Of a stretch of DNA of 64,000 nt, positions 61,913 through 64,000 are shown in pieces. The position numbers and the translations under genes are program-made. The notes below the pieces were generated by a model, which was not told the DNA's origin, made no database searches, and was given only the letters and a program-made list of their open reading frames with translations. Position 1 is the stretch's first letter; every line of letters begins with the position of its first letter. This DNA comes from Streptomyces spiroverticillatus (lineage in GTDB: Bacteria > Actinomycetota > Actinomycetes > Streptomycetales > Streptomycetaceae), in contig BMUX01000001.1 in NCBI GenBank assembly GCA_014650415.1, positions 248,001 to 312,000 on the forward strand, in the 5' to 3' direction.

Positions 61913-64000
61913 TCCCCGGGTGGCGTTGACGGTGGCCGGGTGGTCGGGGCCCAGGACCTCGCGCATGGTGGCCAGGGTCCGGTCGTAGAGCTCCTTGGCG
62001 CGTTCCGTCTCGCCGGTCGCCTTGAGGTCGTACGACAGGTTGAGCCGGATGGCCAGGGTGTCCGGGTGGACGTCGCCGCTGACGACGCCCGCCTCCCGGC
62101 TGATCTCCTCGCCCAGCTCGCGGGCCTTGGCGGCGTCGCCGAGGTGCGCGTAGTCGCTGGCCAGGTTGGCCTTGGCGAGGAGGGTGCGCAGGTGCTGGGG
62201 GGTGAGCCGCTCACTCAGGCCCTCCACCGCCGTGCGGTTGAGCTCCAGGGCCTCCTCGACGCGGCCGAGCAGGCGCAGCGTCACGGCGAGGTTGGTGGCG
62301 GTGGCGTGGGTGTGCGGGTGGTCGGCACCGAGGGCTTCGGTGATCAACTGCATTGCCTCGCGGCCCAGTTCGGCGGCTGCGTCCAGGTCGCCGGTCTGGC
62401 GCAGGTCGGTGGCGTGGATGAGGGCCGCCCACCCGACGAGGTGCTTGTCGGTGCCGGACGGGCGGGACCGGTTGAGCTCCAGCACACCCCGCGAGAGGTC
62501 GAAGGCGTCCTGGTGGCGGCCCAGCTTGCGGCGGGTGATGGACAGTTCCCGGGTCACGAAGCCGGTCAGCGGGTGGTCCTCGCCGAGCATGGTCAGCAGC
62601 CGGTCGCGCAGTTGCTCCTGCCCGTCGGCGGCCTCCTGGTAGAGGCCCAGCTCCTGGAGGTCGACGTAGACGCAGTGCTGGCTGAGCAGGGTCTGCCGGT
62701 GGTCCTCGCCGAGGACCTCCACCCGGCGCTCGAAGGTGTCCTCGTCGAGCCTGCGGGTCTCCTGGAGGTCCTTGTAGTCGGAGGACAGGCGCAGGCTCAC
62801 CGTGTAGTTGTGGGCGGCCTGGAGGGTGGCGGGGTCGTCGGGGCCGAAGTCCCGGTCCAGGGCCTCGTACGCCTGCTGGTCCAGGGCCCGTGCGGTGAGG
62901 AAGTCGCCGCGGGCGCGCTCCAGGACGGCGAGGAAGCTCACGGCGCGGGGGGTGGCCGGGTGGCGTTCGCCGAGGATGCGGCGGCAGCGTTCCAGCAGGT
63001 GCTTCTGGAGGTCGTACGCCTCGTCGTAGCGGTTGTGCCAGCGCAGCACCTGGGCGCGGGCCTGGTCGATCTCCAGGACGTGCTCGTGCTCGTCGCCGAG
63101 CTTGCGCCGCCAGATGCCGGCCGCGCGTTCCGCGACGTTCAGGGCTTCCTGGTAGTCGCTTCGGGCGAGCAGGAAGCGGGTCTCGTTGAGGACGAGCTGG
63201 CGGGCCCAGGGGTCCTCGCACTCGATCATGTTCGAGGCCTGGACGTGCGGCAGGAGGCTGGAGTAGCTGGGCCACTCCGCCGGGCGTTCCGGGTTGCGGG
63301 GGTCGGCGTTGGCGAGGATCTCGTGCGCGCAGTGGCGCATTTCCGCGCGTTCCTGCTCGTTCATCTGCTGGATGAGGACGCGCTGCACCAGCCGGTGGAC
63401 CTGGATGGTCGACTTGCGGTGGTCGATGCGGGCCAGTGCGTAGCGGCCGATCTCGCGGACGGCGCGGCCCAGCTTGATGGGGTCGTCGAGGGTGGCCCGC
63501 AGGGCGGTGGGGGCGGCGACGCCGCGTACCGCGGAGAACAGGTCCCAGTCGATGGGCTCGGGAGCGAAGTAGGCGCACACCTGCAGGAGTTGGAGGGCCG
63601 CCGGGTGGTTCTCGCGCAGCCGGTCCAGGGACACGTTCCAGGCGGCGGCGACCGGCAGTTCGTAGTCCGGCGGCGGCGAGGTCTGGAGTAGTTCGGCGTA
63701 CTTGGTCTCGAAGAGATCCAGGTACTGATTGACGGGCATCCCCGTCTCGGCAAGCCAGACCGCGGCCTGCTCGACGGCCAGGGGAAGGTCCCCGAGCGAC
63801 TCCGCCAGACGGTCGGCGGCTTCGTCGGTAATCTGCTGGCTGCGCCGCCTGATCAGGGCAACGCTCTCCTCGCGTGCGAACACATCGACCTCTAGTGAAC
63901 TGGCCAGATTCGACCATTGGGAGTTACGGGACGTCACCATCACCCGCCCCGGACCGTCGTTCGGAAAGAACTTCCGGACTTCGTGAGGGTCCTCCGCGTT
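61874..64000 (-). CDS. NB-ARC/TPR protein of FxS-like system, partial (5' end outside window)
   Basis: C-terminal 708 residues of a larger protein; the frame is still open at base 64000, so the start is missing. The visible N-terminal part is NTPase-like of the NB-ARC type: VMVTSRNSQWSNLASSLEVDVFAREESVALI, GDLPLAVEQAAVWLAETG, then a winged-helix-like AAWNVSLDRLRE region. About 12 tetratricopeptide repeats follow, with LGEDHPLT, LGADHPHTHATATNLAVTLRLLGR and LGPDHPATVNATRGL units. Proteins of this type are recurrent members of FxSxx-COOH peptide loci, and its placement next to the HExxH hydroxylase agrees. Role in those loci is unsettled: signalling or defence are both argued from the fold. Confidence 0.85.
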   Translation of the reverse strand, partial: NAEDPHEVRKFFPNDGPGRVMVTSRNSQWSNLASSLEVDVFAREESVALIRRRSQQITDEAADRLAESLGDLPLAVEQAAVWLAETGMPVNQYLDLFETKYAELLQTSPPPDYELPVAAAWNVSLDRLRENHPAALQLLQVCAYFAPEPIDWDLFSAVRGVAAPTALRATLDDPIKLGRAVREIGRYALARIDHRKSTIQVHRLVQRVLIQQMNEQERAEMRHCAHEILANADPRNPERPAEWPSYSSLLPHVQASNMIECEDPWARQLVLNETRFLLARSDYQEALNVAERAAGIWRRKLGDEHEHVLEIDQARAQVLRWHNRYDEAYDLQKHLLERCRRILGERHPATPRAVSFLAVLERARGDFLTARALDQQAYEALDRDFGPDDPATLQAAHNYTVSLRLSSDYKDLQETRRLDEDTFERRVEVLGEDHRQTLLSQHCVYVDLQELGLYQEAADGQEQLRDRLLTMLGEDHPLTGFVTRELSITRRKLGRHQDAFDLSRGVLELNRSRPSGTDKHLVGWAALIHATDLRQTGDLDAAAELGREAMQLITEALGADHPHTHATATNLAVTLRLLGRVEEALELNRTAVEGLSERLTPQHLRTLLAKANLASDYAHLGDAAKARELGEEISREAGVVSGDVHPDTLAIRLNLSYDLKATGETERAKELYDRTLATMREVLGPDHPATVNATRGLRANCDIDALSM

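Overview
The window reads as a stretch of Streptomyces core chromosome. Coding DNA is very GC-rich with strong G/C at third positions, GTG starts are common, and the families (WhiB-like protein, RsbW/SpoIIE-type regulators, AI-2E permease, polyphosphate glucokinase, FxS-type peptide genes) are typical of the genus. From memory the order ispH-ppgK-ychF, glpX-wbl-fumarases and oxyR-ahpC-ahpD matches the Streptomyces coelicolor SCO50xx region; no search was run. I saw no tRNA, rRNA, CRISPR array, prophage or insertion sequence. The first and last genes run off the window edges.

Layout. 1-5.3 kb: a PAS/GAF/PP2C phosphatase cut by the left edge, an RsbW-like kinase, a Nudix hydrolase, a 59-residue protein and a GntR regulator. 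5.4-9.1 kb: a DUF4190/septum-formation protein, a PEP mutase-family enzyme, and an unusual protein joining an ECF-like sigma factor, a zinc-finger motif, a membrane span and an outer CAP domain. 9.1-16.6 kb: a 0.7 kb GC-rich repeat-bearing gap, xseB-xseA, an amino acid permease, ispH, ppgK, a small membrane protein and ychF. 16.7-20.3 kb: a YczE-like membrane protein and an adenine deaminase-like amidohydrolase, divergent from a LysR regulator. 20.4-29 kb: a GT-D glycosyltransferase, a nitroreductase, DUF4245, glpX, a WhiB-like gene, a DUF1707 protein, and class I and class II fumarases facing each other. 29-34.5 kb: a secreted SGNH hydrolase with a lectin domain, a secreted serine protease, an HxlR regulator, a seven-span protein whose layout resembles a pentameric ligand-gated ion channel with a small secreted protein just upstream, and DUF402. 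34.5-46 kb: a GAF-PP2C-HATPase phosphatase, catalase, a class A penicillin-binding protein with a long NQGQ-rich tail, an SPFH protein overlapping a ribbon-helix-helix-like gene, and a PadR/ABC exporter operon behind a 32-bp perfect palindrome. 46-59.8 kb: oxyR divergent from ahpCD, a coupled AI-2E permease/lipoprotein-like pair, a secreted transglycosylase, PhoH, a cis-prenyltransferase, an aldo/keto reductase, a DUF2079 membrane protein, a baeRF-type protein, a prepilin peptidase and a DUF192 protein. 59.8-64 kb: part of an FxS-type ribosomal peptide system: a small precursor-like peptide, an HExxH peptide beta-hydroxylase, and a convergent NB-ARC/TPR gene cut by the right edge.

Themes. Oxidative stress: catalase, OxyR, AhpCD. 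Stress signalling: two SpoIIE-type phosphatases, an RsbW-like kinase, and a sigma factor apparently carrying its own membrane sensor. Central carbon: GlpX, two fumarases, PPGK, PEP mutase family. The strongest leads for new biology are the FxS-like locus whose precursor lacks the FxSxx ending, the channel-like protein with its small secreted neighbour, the sigma/zinc-finger/CAP fusion, and the divergent adenine deaminase-like operon. A separate DNA-level pattern is that four genes carry short tandem duplications at or across their stop codons.
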